Positions 31,677 to 41,684 of a stretch of DNA of 64,000 nt are shown here, piece by piece. Location of the stretch: contig BCJX01000017.1 of assembly GCA_001600415.1 (NCBI GenBank), positions 28,491-92,490 on the forward strand, given 5' to 3'. Both the position numbers and the translations under genes were made by a program. The notes beneath the pieces are model-generated. The model had not been told where the DNA came from. It searched no databases and worked only from the letters and a program-made list of their open reading frames with translations. This DNA is from Pascua guehoae (Eukaryota; Basidiomycota; Tremellomycetes; Trichosporonales; Trichosporonaceae). Each line of letters begins with the position of its first letter. Position 1 is the stretch's first letter.

Positions 31677-33281
31677 ATGACGGTTAGTGTCATACAGCCG
31701 CAGCTACTGACTGGTAGTGGGCAAAATTTCTTGCAGGCTTTCAGACGCACGCGGTGCATTGGCCAGACAGGTATGCGCCACCCAAGGAGGTCGACGACAA
31801 AGGGACCTACAAAACGATCAAGCCGCTCCTCTGGTTTATCATGAAGCACATTGAGAACCAGAGGGGGGTGACCGTAGGGCGCGTTAGCCAGAAGGTCATG
31901 CGTCAGCTGCTGGTAGACCTCAGGGAGGAACTCGGAGAAACCCCGTTGCCTGAAGACCTGCACAGCTACAAATCTATCGACAATGAGGCTGAGAACGAGG
32001 CACACCTTGGTGGCTGGCTCGACCGGTCGCTCGGGGAACTTGTCAACCGCCTCATGCTGTCGCGCCCTTTCTGTCTGCCAGGTGTATGGGCAAAGGCAAG
32101 GGGTGTGTTTCGAGGAGAGCGCGCGTGGTGGTACAACCACGAGGACGCACGCGTCCACGCTAGGATTGACCGAGGTGTGGAGGTCAAGGTCGGCGGCTTG
32201 GTCGAGGTTCTTACGCACATGGAGCTCAAGCGGTACGCGGTAGCTCCCGACCAAGTGTTTGACAAGGCTGCAGGGTGGAAAAAAGAGGTTACTGTCGGCC
32301 TTGACACATACGCCGGCGGTCCAAAAGATAAGAGGAGCCTCGAATTTTTCGAAGACGCCGATCAACAACTCCGGATATATCCCTCGAACTACGAGGTCTC
32401 GCTGTTAACGCTGGTTCTGGAGTGTTACTCCTATTGTGTACTCTCTGGAACCCCATGGGGGATGGTTACTACCGGCAACCGCTTCTTTATCGTTCGCGTA
32501 CCGGATGCCACGAAGCCTTGGACCAGCAATTGTGGCCGCATGCCACCGAGTGAGGTCCACTTCTCCGACATGTTCGACACCCGAACTACCCCACGAACGG
32601 CGGATACCTGCTCCCTCCTGCAAGCCGTCGCCATGACCACCTTGGCCAACATCGAGGAGAAGGACGCTTTCACCTCCCAACGGTCTCGCTCCATGGCTCC
32701 GTCACCCAGCCCGCGGCCACCCAGCCCAATTCAGCCGCGTTCGCAGGCCGGGAACTCTTCGAACGCCAGCGGCTCTGGCCCTTCGAGATACCCTGTGAAT
32801 CAGCCCAACCTTTCTCCCTACGCCCAAACTGGCTACAATGGCGTGAACCAGGTCAGTTGGGCAAGTGGAATTCCCAGTTTAAGAACATTGTAGCTAACAA
32901 TACAGCCCCAGAGTCAATACTCGGCCCCGAACGGCGGATATGCCGGGCCATCGCAACCGCGACCGCACGCAACTCCAACCGCCAACTCCAATGCACACCC
33001 TCATGACCCCCGCTTCGCCACGTCGGCGGCGTCTCAGTCAAATGGTCATTTCATGCACACGGCACCAGCACCACCCCACCTCGTGCCACCGCAGCTGAAG
33101 AGGCCTCGCCCCTCGGACCCAACCAACACGTAAGTTGACCATTACCCACCTGTTTTAGAGTTTTAACCGTCAATGCAGGACGTACGGCCGCCCCGGGAGC
33201 CCAGACGACAGGAACATGACGTCTTTCCTGCACTTGAAGGACTCGAAACAGTATCAGAACGATCAGCATTATTGGCGGTAG
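31677..33281 (+). CDS. hypothetical protein, possible PD-(D/E)XK-like fold
   Basis: Exons 31677-31682 (only ATG ACG), 31745-32851, 32906-33129 and 33179-33281; 479 residues. The acceptor at 31744 was chosen because the upstream CAG at 31736 breaks the frame. The first ~290 residues look globular: TIKPLLWFIMKHIENQRG, GWLDRSLGELVNRLML, HMELKRYAVAPDQVF, then SLLTLVLECYSYCVLSG, WGMVTTGNRFFIVRVPD. An acid-x-Lys strand (MELKR) followed by a helix and a GxxTxxxxFFIxR strand resembles restriction-endonuclease-like domains of fungal accessory proteins, but no Q-containing motif is seen and this is only a hint. The C-terminal ~190 residues are disordered (Pro/Ser/Gln) and end in HLKDSKQYQNDQHYWR. Function unknown. 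Confidence 0.65.
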
Positions 33282-33459
33282 ACTGTTGTACAGTAACAAT
33301 ACCTGTCAGAAGATGTATCGATTGAAGATTCGATACAATCATCATTCAGCACTCTGAGGTGTGGCTTTCCGCCCCCAGCGCCGTGGAAGTCGAAAGTGGT
33401 GGTCTCGTTGGATTCGGCTGGGTTTGGCCGACCGCCAGTACCCCTCTCAAGTCTTGAGC
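33282..33459. other. 3' flank, start of hairpin-dense spacer
   Basis: No gene is supported between 33282 and 35647. The open frames there are short and are largely created by the GC-rich repeats. Confidence 0.5.
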
Positions 33460-33503
33460 GACTTGTTTACGTAGAGGATCGCACCCCTTCGGGGGAGCGA
33501 CAG
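33460..33503 (+). repeat. dispersed GC hairpin, copy 11 (decayed)
   Basis: ACTTGTTTACGTAGAGG flank, then CACCCC-TTCG-GGGGAGCG. Confidence 0.6.
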
Positions 33504-33614
33504 GTCTTCGAGGTGAGAATGGGTTGCGGGAAGAGATAGAGTCCACACGCTTACAGGGAGGGTGGTTGCCAGTAATGTAGAGCGCCGCGACCCCCCCGCA
33601 CGGCCCCCCCTCTA

Positions 33615-33645
33615 AGCCTCCCCCTTCGGGGGAAGCGTGGGGGGC
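33615..33645 (+). repeat. dispersed GC hairpin, copy 12
   Basis: AAGCCTCCCCC-TTCG-GGGGGAAGCGTGGGG. Confidence 0.7.
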
Positions 33646-34187
33646 GTCACTTGGCTGAGGCAGTAGTGGTATAACATCTCTACCGAGCAGAAAGACCTTC
33701 GGGGAGACCAGCCATCCATGGTCTATTTCTATTCTCTTTGAGTTTGCGAAATCTAGCTAGCTTTGTGCAGTACGGCAGACCTTTTGACCTTGCGCATGGA
33801 TCTCCGTCCCGTCCCTCTTGTAGGTGGAGAGCACTCCAGCAGTCGATCACCCAGATCCGATTCGGGGCGGGGCAGCCGAAACTATTTGGCTTTGGAAACG
33901 TGTTCCAGCGCAAGGTGGTTCAGGGACGCCTATGCCTAGAGACCAGATGCTTGGGCTGGTAGACCAGGAGAATGCCGTTGCCCCAGCCAAGACAGTTTGG
34001 TGGGTACCCTCGTTTCATTGCGTGCCTGTACACTAGGGTGACGTCGTTGGAGGACGCTGCACCAGCTCCAGAGTACAACGACTCGGAACTGCATGCACAA
34101 CTCCACAGCCGTGCGGCCCACTGGGTTGCAACAAGTAGGAGACTCAGCGTTCAAGTGGTATGGTGTTCAAGTGATCTGTTGTTGGTA

Positions 34188-34226
34188 GAGGGCCGCGATC
34201 CCCCTTTGGGGGGGAGCGCGGCGGTT
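34188..34226 (+). repeat. dispersed GC hairpin, copy 13
   Basis: GAGGGCCGCGATCCCCC-TTTG-GGGGGGAGCGCGGCGG. Confidence 0.85.
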
Positions 34227-34737
34227 CGAGTACGTACCAAAGGTCGTGCTCCCTCGGGGGGTGTGTGGGTTTGTACTGGCGTGACAATCTTATTGCACCA
34301 AAGCTGTGCCTCGGAGTGTTTCCCGTGGGCCACATTACCCAGAAACAGCTTTAAACGCAATGTCAAGGGCAACGATCACCGCTTTGGCCGCGGCCGTGGG
34401 CACATCAAGTCCCCCACGCGGGTGAGCTTATTCGGTAACAGGGCTCCAGTTTTAGGAGGCCCTTCGGGGCAGTGAGCTCTTGTTTGGTACGTTGCGAAAA
34501 AGGACCCGAGCGTCAGTCCTACCTTAATTACGCCAGCCTCTTGTTTCACGCTACCCCCTTCTGCCATGTTGCCTGGGTTTTCGCCACCGAATTTTTGACT
34601 GGGTTCGTTGTCCGGTTTCGCCTTCCGTGCTACGGCATGCCTTGCGTCTGGGCGCTGTAACATGCCGTCAGTACATTCAAAACGTGCGTGCAACATGGAA
34701 TGAACCTGGATATGATGAAATGTCAACAATACTACGA

Positions 34738-34774
34738 CAAGGCCGCCCTCCCCCTTCGGGGGGAGCGCGGGGGT
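34738..34774 (+). repeat. dispersed GC hairpin, copy 14
   Basis: CAAGGCCGCCCTCCCCC-TTCG-GGGGGAGCGCGGGGG. Confidence 0.9.
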
Positions 34775-34849
34775 GCCAAGGGTTTGAGACAGAGACAGTG
34801 GTATCCACCTAAACAGGCCACGTTTTCAGGCTGTCCTCCCCACCGTGAG

Positions 34850-34891
34850 ACTTGTTTACGTAGAGGGACAAGCTCCGGGCGGAGTGTGGGG
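34850..34891 (+). repeat. dispersed GC hairpin, copy 15 (remnant)
   Basis: ACTTGTTTACGTAGAGGG flank shared with copies 11 and 16, followed by a shortened AGCTCCGGGCGGAGTGTGGGG. Confidence 0.55.
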
Positions 34892-34893
34892 TG

Positions 34894-34949
34894 ATTGAGA
34901 CTTGGTTACGGAGAGGGCGTCGCTCTCCCTTCCGTGGGAGTACGGGGGC
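34894..34949 (+). repeat. dispersed GC hairpin, copy 16 (decayed)
   Basis: GACTTGGTTACGGAGAGGGC flank and CGCTCTCCCTTCCGTGGGAG core. Confidence 0.55.
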
Positions 34950-35005
34950 TCACAACAAGCAACAACCAAAGGAGTACGGGGGCTCACAACAAGCAACAAC
35001 CAAAG
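34937..35005 (+). repeat. 34-bp tandem duplication
   Basis: GGAGTACGGGGGCTCACAAC followed by AAGCAACAACCAAA occurs twice in a row. Confidence 0.9.
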
Positions 35006-35115
35006 CAACAACGCCTGCCTTTTCGGCCACCTCCATTAAAGTCTAACATTATCCTCTCTGGCAGCCTTCGATGACATCGTTCCAAAGTAACAAGGCACAC
35101 ACTGTCGCCTCAAGG

Positions 35116-35257
35116 CACACCTTTCACCTCACAACAATTTCCCTTCCCGATGAACACAACAACAACTGTAAAACTACTGCGTTTCCCCGGGGGTGGTTAA
35201 AAGTGTTAGCAAAAGCAAAGGGCCGCGCTTCCCCCCCGAAGGGAGAGCGCGGGGGTT
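35116..35257 (+). repeat. hairpin copy 17 within a ~135-bp duplicated unit (left)
   Basis: The unit runs from CCTCACAACAATTTCCCTTC through TTTCCCCGGGGGTGG to a complete hairpin at 35208-35257. The right copy is 35341-35474. Confidence 0.9.
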
Positions 35258-35340
35258 CGCGCGCCTTGTCAACCGCCCACAACACTCGCAGCGAGAAGGG
35301 CAACGGCGCAGCACATGATGGCCGAGGATTCGTTTCCCGT

Positions 35341-35474
35341 TGCCTCACAACAATTGCCCTTCCCGATGGACACAACAACAACTGTAAAAATACTGCGCTT
35401 CCCCGGGGGTAGTCAAAAGTGTTAGTAGAAGCAAAGGGCCGCGCTTCCCCCCCGAAGGGGGAGCGCGGGGGTTG
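35341..35474 (+). repeat. hairpin copy 18 within a ~135-bp duplicated unit (right)
   Basis: Right copy of the unit at 35116. Hairpin at 35421-35474 with flank GTTAGTAGAAGCAAAGGGCC. Confidence 0.9.
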
Positions 35475-35647
35475 AGCGTCGGGATGTGGGTGTGTCTATA
35501 AACAGCCACAGGCAACCGATGAACTACTTCTTCCCCTACCCCTTCACATGCGATAGCAACCATCAGCTATTCTGATCTCGCGCAGTCGACACACCTTCCT
35601 TCACTTGTCACCATCGTCTACTACACTTGCAGACAAAAACCACCATA

Positions 35648-36051
35648 ATGTCCCTGCCGTTCCACCTCGCTCTCTTTGCTGTGGTGATTGCAGTTCCACA
35701 GGCAATGGCTGGGCTTGTGCAGCTTCCAGGAAGCGAACATTCATCTCGTGCGTTGTTTGCCGTTGGCATTCTCGTACTTGTTCTGACCTCGACAGACTTC
35801 TTCATTACGTCCCAGGGAGAAGACATGGCGGACGACTTTTACTTTTCCCTCGCCGTGTTCTGCATTGGCACCGTGGCGGGTCTGTTCTTGCTGTACATCC
35901 TGTAAGTGGCTGTGGTCCGCGCCATACTGGTCCCTAAAACAAACTGACACCCAGTGTTGCCCCGCCCGACGATGAGACCGACAGGCAGACCTCGTCGCTC
36001 GCCAGCCCACCGCTCATCCCTAAATCCTTCGCCAAGAAGTATGAGGTCTGA
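35648..36051 (+). CDS. small multi-pass membrane protein, unknown
   Basis: Two exons, 35648-35901 and 35955-36051, with a 53-nt intron (GTAAGT donor, AACTGACAC branch, CCCAG acceptor); 116 residues. The ATG at 35648 (CATAATGTC) was taken over an in-frame codon upstream that is not ATG. There are three hydrophobic stretches: PFHLALFAVVIAVPQAMAG (possibly a signal peptide), ALFAVGILVLVLTSTDFFI and FSLAVFCIGTVAGLFLLYIL. The cytosolic-type tail ends AKKYEV. I do not recognise the family. The gene lies between hairpin copies in the accessory region. Confidence 0.7.
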
Positions 36052-36266
36052 CACGGCACTGGTCCATTCTGCTCTAGTCACCAAAACTGCAATAAAGGAG
36101 CATCTTGCCCTTTCTTTCAGTCGCCTCTTGCCATACATCCACTACTGTCTTATACTTTCAATCCTCGTTTGTAACCCAACAGAATAATCCCCGGACCCCT
36201 ATGCACGCTGTATCCAAGCCAAACCCTTGCAATTGAACGCTGATGGTGGTGGAGGAATTGGTACTG

Positions 36267-36350
36267 ATTGAGGACGTTGGTTGAGGACGTTGGTTGAGGA
36301 CGCTGGTTGAGGACGTTGGTTGAGGACGCTGGTTGAGGACGCTGGTTAAG
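36267..36350 (+). repeat. 13-bp tandem repeat, 6 copies
   Basis: Unit GTTGAGGACGYTG repeated six times with T/C variation at one position. Confidence 0.9.
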
Positions 36351-36393
36351 GGCAAAACAACGAGGCTGGCTGCTCGTATCGGCGACGACCGAG

Positions 36394-36432
36394 CCAAGGC
36401 CGCGCTCACCCCGAAGGGGGAGCGCGGGGGGC
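36394..36432 (+). repeat. dispersed GC hairpin, copy 19
   Basis: CCAAGGCCGCGCTCACCC-CGAA-GGGGGAGCGCGGGGG. Confidence 0.9.
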
Positions 36433-36825
36433 GAATTGGAGAGATAATAATACCTTGCTCCAAAGGACCACTTGACGTAAGGAAAACAAACTCAGGCGTC
36501 CCAAGCCCCGAAGACGTTCCTGGGCGAAACTGACCGCCTCGCCGTCGTCAGTGCCCACAGGGTTGGTTGCTGTGCTGCCTGCCACAAGCCCAATCTCTCC
36601 CTGCTGTAAGCCCTACAACACGAGGACTCGCCCACTTACCCAGGACCGAGGAAGACCGAGACCCGAGACAGCGGCGGAGCGAGACTCGTCGCCGAGGCGG
36701 ATCAGGGCTCAAGCAACAAGACCGAAACTCGGACCAGCAGACAAGACAAGACTCGGCCAAGCAACTACAACCACTAAGAGAGCAAGTCCCTACTCTCGAC
36801 GGCGAGGTAAAACTCTCACACCACG

Positions 36826-36867
36826 AACAAGGCCGCGCTCCCCCCTTCGGGGGGGAGCGCGGGGGTA
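36826..36867 (+). repeat. dispersed GC hairpin, copy 20
   Basis: AACAAGGCCGCGCTCCCCCC-TTCG-GGGGGGAGCGCGGGGG; perfect stem. Confidence 0.95.
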
Positions 36868-37439
36868 CTGCTGTGGAAGTCTTCGCCATGGCCTTGTCAT
36901 TTCCAACCAGCAATAATTCGGTTCAACCCGCCAAACGAGAACAATGCGCCGAGAAGCACGCCGCGCATACTTCGGAGATCTCATAAGCCCCAGACTGCCC
37001 TTTGTGCCTTCATAGGGTCGCGCTCCCCCCGAAGGGGGGAGCGCGGGGGGCAAAATGCGGAATGTGGCGTGGACAATCGAACAGCCAGAGCTCGGACCGT
37101 AAGAGCGGGGGGGTACGAGAACAAAGCATATGTTTATTGATAGTGGCAAAAAGGGAGAACCGGTCGCAGGATCAGAGGAATGAAGGTCCCACCACACGTG
37201 GACCATCTGCAGCGTGCCAGATCAACAGATATGGTCAGACATAGGTACAACACACAAGTAGGCCACACAAGTGTTGCCTTGGCTGTGCCTTAATATATTC
37301 TGGGACGAGGCTGGCCGTGGCGTTCGATGGGACGGTCTGGTCATGGCTCAAATGTTGGGTTCAATGCGAGGAGCGAGGACGGCAGTTGTTGGGCGTCTCG
37401 CTCTCCGTCTGCGCCTGCCTCGGTAGAGGTCTGCGCCTG
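36868..37439. other. spacer, no gene seen
   Basis: Apart from hairpin copy 21, nothing recognised between 36868 and 37439. The same applies to 36052-36266 and 37874-38143. Confidence 0.45.
37013..37051 (+). repeat. dispersed GC hairpin, copy 21
   Basis: AGGGTCGCGCTCCCCC-CGAA-GGGGGGAGCGCGGGG. Confidence 0.95.
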
Positions 37440-37466
37440 CCTCCCCACCCCGAAGGGAGGCGAGGA
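37440..37466 (+). repeat. dispersed GC hairpin, copy 22 (partial)
   Basis: CCTCCCCACCC-CGAA-GGGAGGCGAGG, immediately before copy 23. Confidence 0.6.
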
Positions 37467-37511
37467 TTAGTAGTAAAAGCAAAAGGCCGCGCTCCGGGGA
37501 GCGCGGGGGTA
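37467..37511 (+). repeat. dispersed GC hairpin, copy 23 (short loop)
   Basis: TTAGTAGTAAAAGCAAAAGG flank, then CCGCGCTCC-GGGGAGCGCGGGGG. The inner stem and loop are deleted. Confidence 0.85.
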
Positions 37512-37522
37512 GTTCATTCAGG

Positions 37523-37558
37523 TTACAAAAGGTCCGCGCTCCCCCGGGGAGCGCGGGG
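37523..37558 (+). repeat. dispersed GC hairpin, copy 24
   Basis: ACAAAAGGTCCGCGCTCCCC-CGGGGAGCGCGGGG, without the usual loop. Confidence 0.85.
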
Positions 37559-37723
37559 TCGCGGGGTTACAAAGCGTACGTGTCTGGGTCCTTTGTGTAC
37601 AGTGGCTGGTGTCTCGCACCCGATTGTCTCACTTCGGCTTTGGGGGTGCGATAGTCCGACAGCAGGATAGCTTGGGACCGAAAAAAATGTGGGAAACGTG
37701 GGGAGCGCAGCGTTGGTGTTGTT

Positions 37724-37780
37724 GATTAAAAGCAAAGGGCCGCGCTCCCCCCCCCCCCCGAAGGGGGAGCGCGGGGGTTC
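37724..37780 (+). repeat. dispersed GC hairpin, copy 25 (C-run expanded)
   Basis: TTAAAAGCAAAGGGCCGCGC, an expanded run of C, CGAA, GGGGGAGCGCGGGGGTTCGG. Confidence 0.9.
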
Positions 37781-37839
37781 GGTCCCTTGAGGTGTGGAGA
37801 GGTGACGGTTGCTTGTTTGGGTGCGCGGGGGTTCGAGTT

Positions 37840-37873
37840 CCAAGGGCCGCTCCGCCGAAAGGGAGTGTGGGGG
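37840..37873 (+). repeat. dispersed GC hairpin, copy 26 (decayed)
   Basis: AAGGGCCGCTCCGCCGAAAGG then GAGTGTGGGGG. Confidence 0.6.
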
Positions 37874-38143
37874 CCTCTCCGTACTACCAGTTGTTCTCCT
37901 TGACTATCTGGGCTTCCTCGAGAATGTAGCGCCCTGTGGCGTCAGCTTAGGCCAGTTTACCTGCCGGTACACTGGAGGTACGTTGTCTCAGCATTCACCC
38001 GCCGCCGCCAAGTCCAGAGGCAACGCCAAATCCGACAACACTCGGCCCCTGTGGTCACCACAAGGTGGTGCGAGCATGACGAATCTTTCGGCCACATCGC
38101 CGCATTCCCACGCCACTCTCCATCACCTCCAGTGTGACAGTCG

Positions 38144-39033
38144 TTACGCCACTCGGCACCGATGGAAAGAGTGCCCTGTATAACCCCCTCAGGGATTCTA
38201 TTGTGACGAGCTCCGTACACGTCAGCTCACCCTCTTTGTACCGCTGGTCGACGCTCGGGGCCCGCACGTAAAACCATCCCAGCTCGGTATCGCACGACGC
38301 ACAGTGCAAGTCGGCAACTGTGTGCTTGCCAGTCCTGCAGCGTCAGGATCAGCCACTGAAAGATGAGTTACAAGTGTGCAGGGGCCACCCGTGTCCAGTG
38401 TGTGGGTCGCTGGATCCAAATGAGCGTATCGAGCAGGGGGCGACGACGGCGACCGCCGGCAATGCACATCCGAGCGCTCCACCCGATGCACAGCGAACGA
38501 CACATGACACGGTACAGCGCCCGCGTGCCCCCGCTCGGCCGTGTTCGACTCTTGACTCACATCAGCTTGCGCTCCTCGCGCTTTCCCAGACGGGTATTGA
38601 TCGTCGAGTTCATCAGGCTGTCTCTGTTAGTCGCCGGTACTGCCCGACTGCTCCCCGCGAGCAGCAGTCGGGAGGAGATACAAGCACCTACTATGCCCTG
38701 CCTGATCGTCCCATAAACGCCTTGCTAACCACCTCGTCCTGCAAAGCCTGCAACAGTCAGATCTTGCTCGCTTGTTGCCAGTCGCAACCGCCACTGCACC
38801 CCTTCCAGCCCTTGTGACCAACGCCACCACAGCCAAGGTGTACGCTCTCTGGGTCTTTATCAGGGTTAAACACGCACAAGCACTTCTGAACACTTGGCAC
38901 ATGCAAAGACCGCTTTGCCACCAGGCACGTGGTGTAGGTTTAATGACGATAGCACCTGAGGTCCGGTGGGTCCAGTGTCTGGTGGCGAGGTACTGTGGTC
39001 CTTGGCGAGTGCAGTCGAGGTTGGGGGCGACAT
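38144..39033 (-). CDS. Yippee-like zinc-binding protein
   Basis: Five exons: 39033-38878, 38747-38692, 38617-38561, 38334-38231 and 38175-38144; 134 residues. The Yippee (Mis18/Yippee superfamily) signature reads cleanly across introns: FACAKCSEVLALQDEVVSK, FMGRSGRAYLMN, RLGKREERKLMTGKHTVADL, HCASCDTELGWFYV and QRYKEG. The two zinc-binding pairs are C45/C48 and C101/C104. Yippee proteins are small, conserved eukaryotic proteins; some are tied to mitosis or ubiquitin-ligase complexes. The last exon is tiny and ends HSFHRCRVA instead of the usual Ile/Glu-rich tail, so the 3' end is the least sure part. Introns range from 55 to 226 nt. The N-terminal ~35 residues are a nonconserved extension. 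Confidence 0.88.
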
Positions 39034-39793
39034 CGGAGGGTGAGTGAGGAGCGTTGCGGGGGGGGTGTGTGCAAGGGGGACAAAAGGTGGAATGGATAAT
39101 GTGACAGTGAAGACAAGTAGTGACCGCCAACGGATCAGAAGACATTTGAGACGACGCATCCGCTGCAATCGTCGTCATTGTCGCCATTGCGTAAAGTCGC
39201 CACCCACCCACGCACCTGCCCCCACAACGGAAGCAAAAGTGCAACAGGTTGTTTCACACATCAAATTCTTAATCTCGCCCAGCTTTTTTCATGCTCTTTT
39301 TGTTCCCCTACCTCTCGAACGTTTCACATTCTCGCCTCGTCCTCTTGTCAGACATTCTCAACCCACATTATATCATTATCTGTCTCATGTCCAACGCCTC
39401 TCGGGTCCCCAGACCTGACCTTGACGCCACCTTTGCCCCCTGTTCTTTCCCGGTTTGTCCTCTGGCCAACTTGCAACTTGCCCTCGTCTGCTCGGTCGCT
39501 GTGCTGGCCAACCACAGACAGCTGTAAACATACAAAGTAAATCCCGCAAAGACAAGCAAACATTCCAGCCGACGTGCAAGGATCACTGAGCCACATGCCG
39601 CCACCCCGCCTTGAGGTACGGTGGGTTTGCGCCACTCATGCCCAGCACGGTCCTCTGACCTCGGAAATGAAGCCGCCGAAGGGCGGGCGCGGCCTTTACC
39701 TGGATGAACACTTGCATGCTCCGCGCTGTGACTGCACTAGAACTCCCCTTTCATGCCCTACCCCTGACAGGTGTTTTCCGAGACCGGATGGTA

Positions 39794-39824
<31 letters not shown>

Positions 39825-40029
39825 TGCGTTGCTGTGTGGGTGTGTCTTACTATCTTTGGTCATGAGCCCTTGCTGAAAGTTCGCCGCATTCTGATGCCTT
39901 TTAAGAACCTTGTTTCTTACTCGTCTTGAACGGAAGCCCCTCTCCCACCCCCCTCCCCTCTCTCTTTTACCCTCTCGCCCTCTGCTTCCACCTCCCGCCC
40001 TCCATTGGTCTTCTACAGTGACCCTCACC
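39034..40029. other. intergenic with CT/GT microsatellite
   Basis: No gene recognised. A (CT)n(GT)n microsatellite lies at ~39794-39826, and a very decayed hairpin-like motif (GCCGCCGAAGGGCGGGCGCGG) near 39671. The last ~100 bases are C/T-rich, like other leaders in the window. Confidence 0.5.
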
Positions 40030-41684
40030 ATGTTACCACTTCCCACACTTGCCCACAACATTCGCGTACCTTCGCCCAGCTTGCGCGACACTAGCTACCA
40101 CCATCATCAGGCGCGACCCACAATGTCTGGTGTCCATATCAGGAGCAGCCCGTCTCACCAGTTTTGCCCGTCGCAGTCGCCCGACATTGTGCCCAGGTCA
40201 TACGGCACGCCGCTCCAGCGCCCGGCCCTCACGTAAGTGCTCCAAGCAACAGGGTTTTAAATGCCCGACTGGCTTACCGAACAGGCGAATGCCGCAGATG
40301 GAGAGTGCCTTTGGGTCCGGTCCGAATACGTTCAAGGCCGAGCCGCTCCCATTTGTACCCTTTGAACGGGTATCCCCTCCGCTGGAGTCGTTGGCCAACC
40401 TCAGCCCTTCGGCTCATCCTGATCGGCCTCTTCCCAATGCAAGTTACAGCGGTTACTCTGTCCAAAAGCGCCGTTGCGACAGCGTTGAGGCGGATGAGGA
40501 GCGCTTACGGAGGAGCAGCAAGTTGCGTTCCAAGAGGGACCGTGGAAAGTTGGAAAAGGAGGTAAGGGTATTGGTTTTCCGAGCCAAGTCTTGGATGCTG
40601 ATGCACACCCCAGGACGCCTACTTGGCGAGGCGTGACTTTGTAGAGGTCGTCACGAATGACAGGTGCGAGCGGTGCACGCGAAACGACTGGCGATGCGTA
40701 ATCGAGCGTCACCCCGAAACACCTCGGCGGACTTGCATGCCTTGCGGCAAGAACAAGTGTAGCTTCAGCCAGCGCAAAACTCGCCCTGCCGTTGTTGACG
40801 ACGGCATTGTTCTTGCCCCCGACGAACTGCCCATCCCGGCCTCTGTACGACAAGCCGCCATGGATTCAAGGGCAGTCTTGCCGCAGAGGCAGCCAAGCCT
40901 CCCGAGCATGACCCTCCCCAGCCTCTCAAGGCTTCCGAGTATTGCGGCAAGCGCAGGTACAACTCAAGACAAGTTCCCTACCGCCTACATGGGCCACAGT
41001 GGCATGCCCAGCACGCCCACCACGTCCAGCGTGCCCAGTGTGCCCAGCACCGAGTATGGTCCGTGCGACAGGTACCAGGCCTCGCGCACAGGCCAAGCGA
41101 CCGGCAATGGATCTCGCTCTGACCGCTCCCTTTCGATCCAAATCACCCAACCTCGGGTCGGCTTGGACACCTACTCCCCCGACCTCGACACACCATATGC
41201 GTTGACCGACATTTCTCCGCCTCGCTCGTCTCCGGCGTTATCGACATCAGCTCCGTCACCGTCACCTGTCCACCTTCTCACCCCATTCCCAAGTGATTGC
41301 GCGCCGGCCGCGAGTCGCCCCCAAACATCGTATTTCGACCCCGTTCGGACTCCCTACTGGATCAACACGCACGGGTCATACCGCCCTACCAATTTTGACA
41401 TCCATGGGGCGAGCGACTTGCGTGCTCCTCGAGAGCGCCGCATTTCATCGGCACCCCACTCTCCCATGTTCGAGATGGACGACGATCTGCCCCCGCCGAT
41501 TAAGCGTCCTCATCCAGAGACAAGCAACTTGACCCCACCGATTAAGCGTCCACATCCTGAGTACAGCAACTGGGTCCCCTCCTCCAACACGACCATGGCC
41601 CCGAGGACGCCTTTCCCCCTGAGCCATTATGAGGAGCTCATGGCCCACACCATGCACTCGGTTCGGAATGCCCACGCGTTTTGA
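40030..41684 (+). CDS. Cys6 zinc-cluster-like transcription factor
   Basis: Exons 40030-40232, 40285-40561 and 40614-41684; 516 residues. A second in-frame ATG at 40123 could also be used. A basic stretch (KRRCDSVEADEERLRR, KLRSKRDRGKLEKE) precedes a six-cysteine cluster in exon 3: C178-x2-C181-x6-C188-x12-C201-x2-C204-x4-C209 (CERCTRNDWRC ... CMPCGKNKCSF). This is a variant of the fungal Zn2Cys6 pattern with a long middle loop, seen in basidiomycete DNA-binding proteins (recalled, not searched). The rest is Ser/Pro-rich and presumably an activation or regulatory region; it contains a near-repeat PPIKRPHPE. A nuclear role is inferred; targets are unknown. Confidence 0.75.

Noticed and set aside
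28769..37873. CRISPR-like array
   Set aside because: The repeats are palindromic, irregularly spaced, in both orientations and in a eukaryotic region with spliced genes; there are no uniform spacers.
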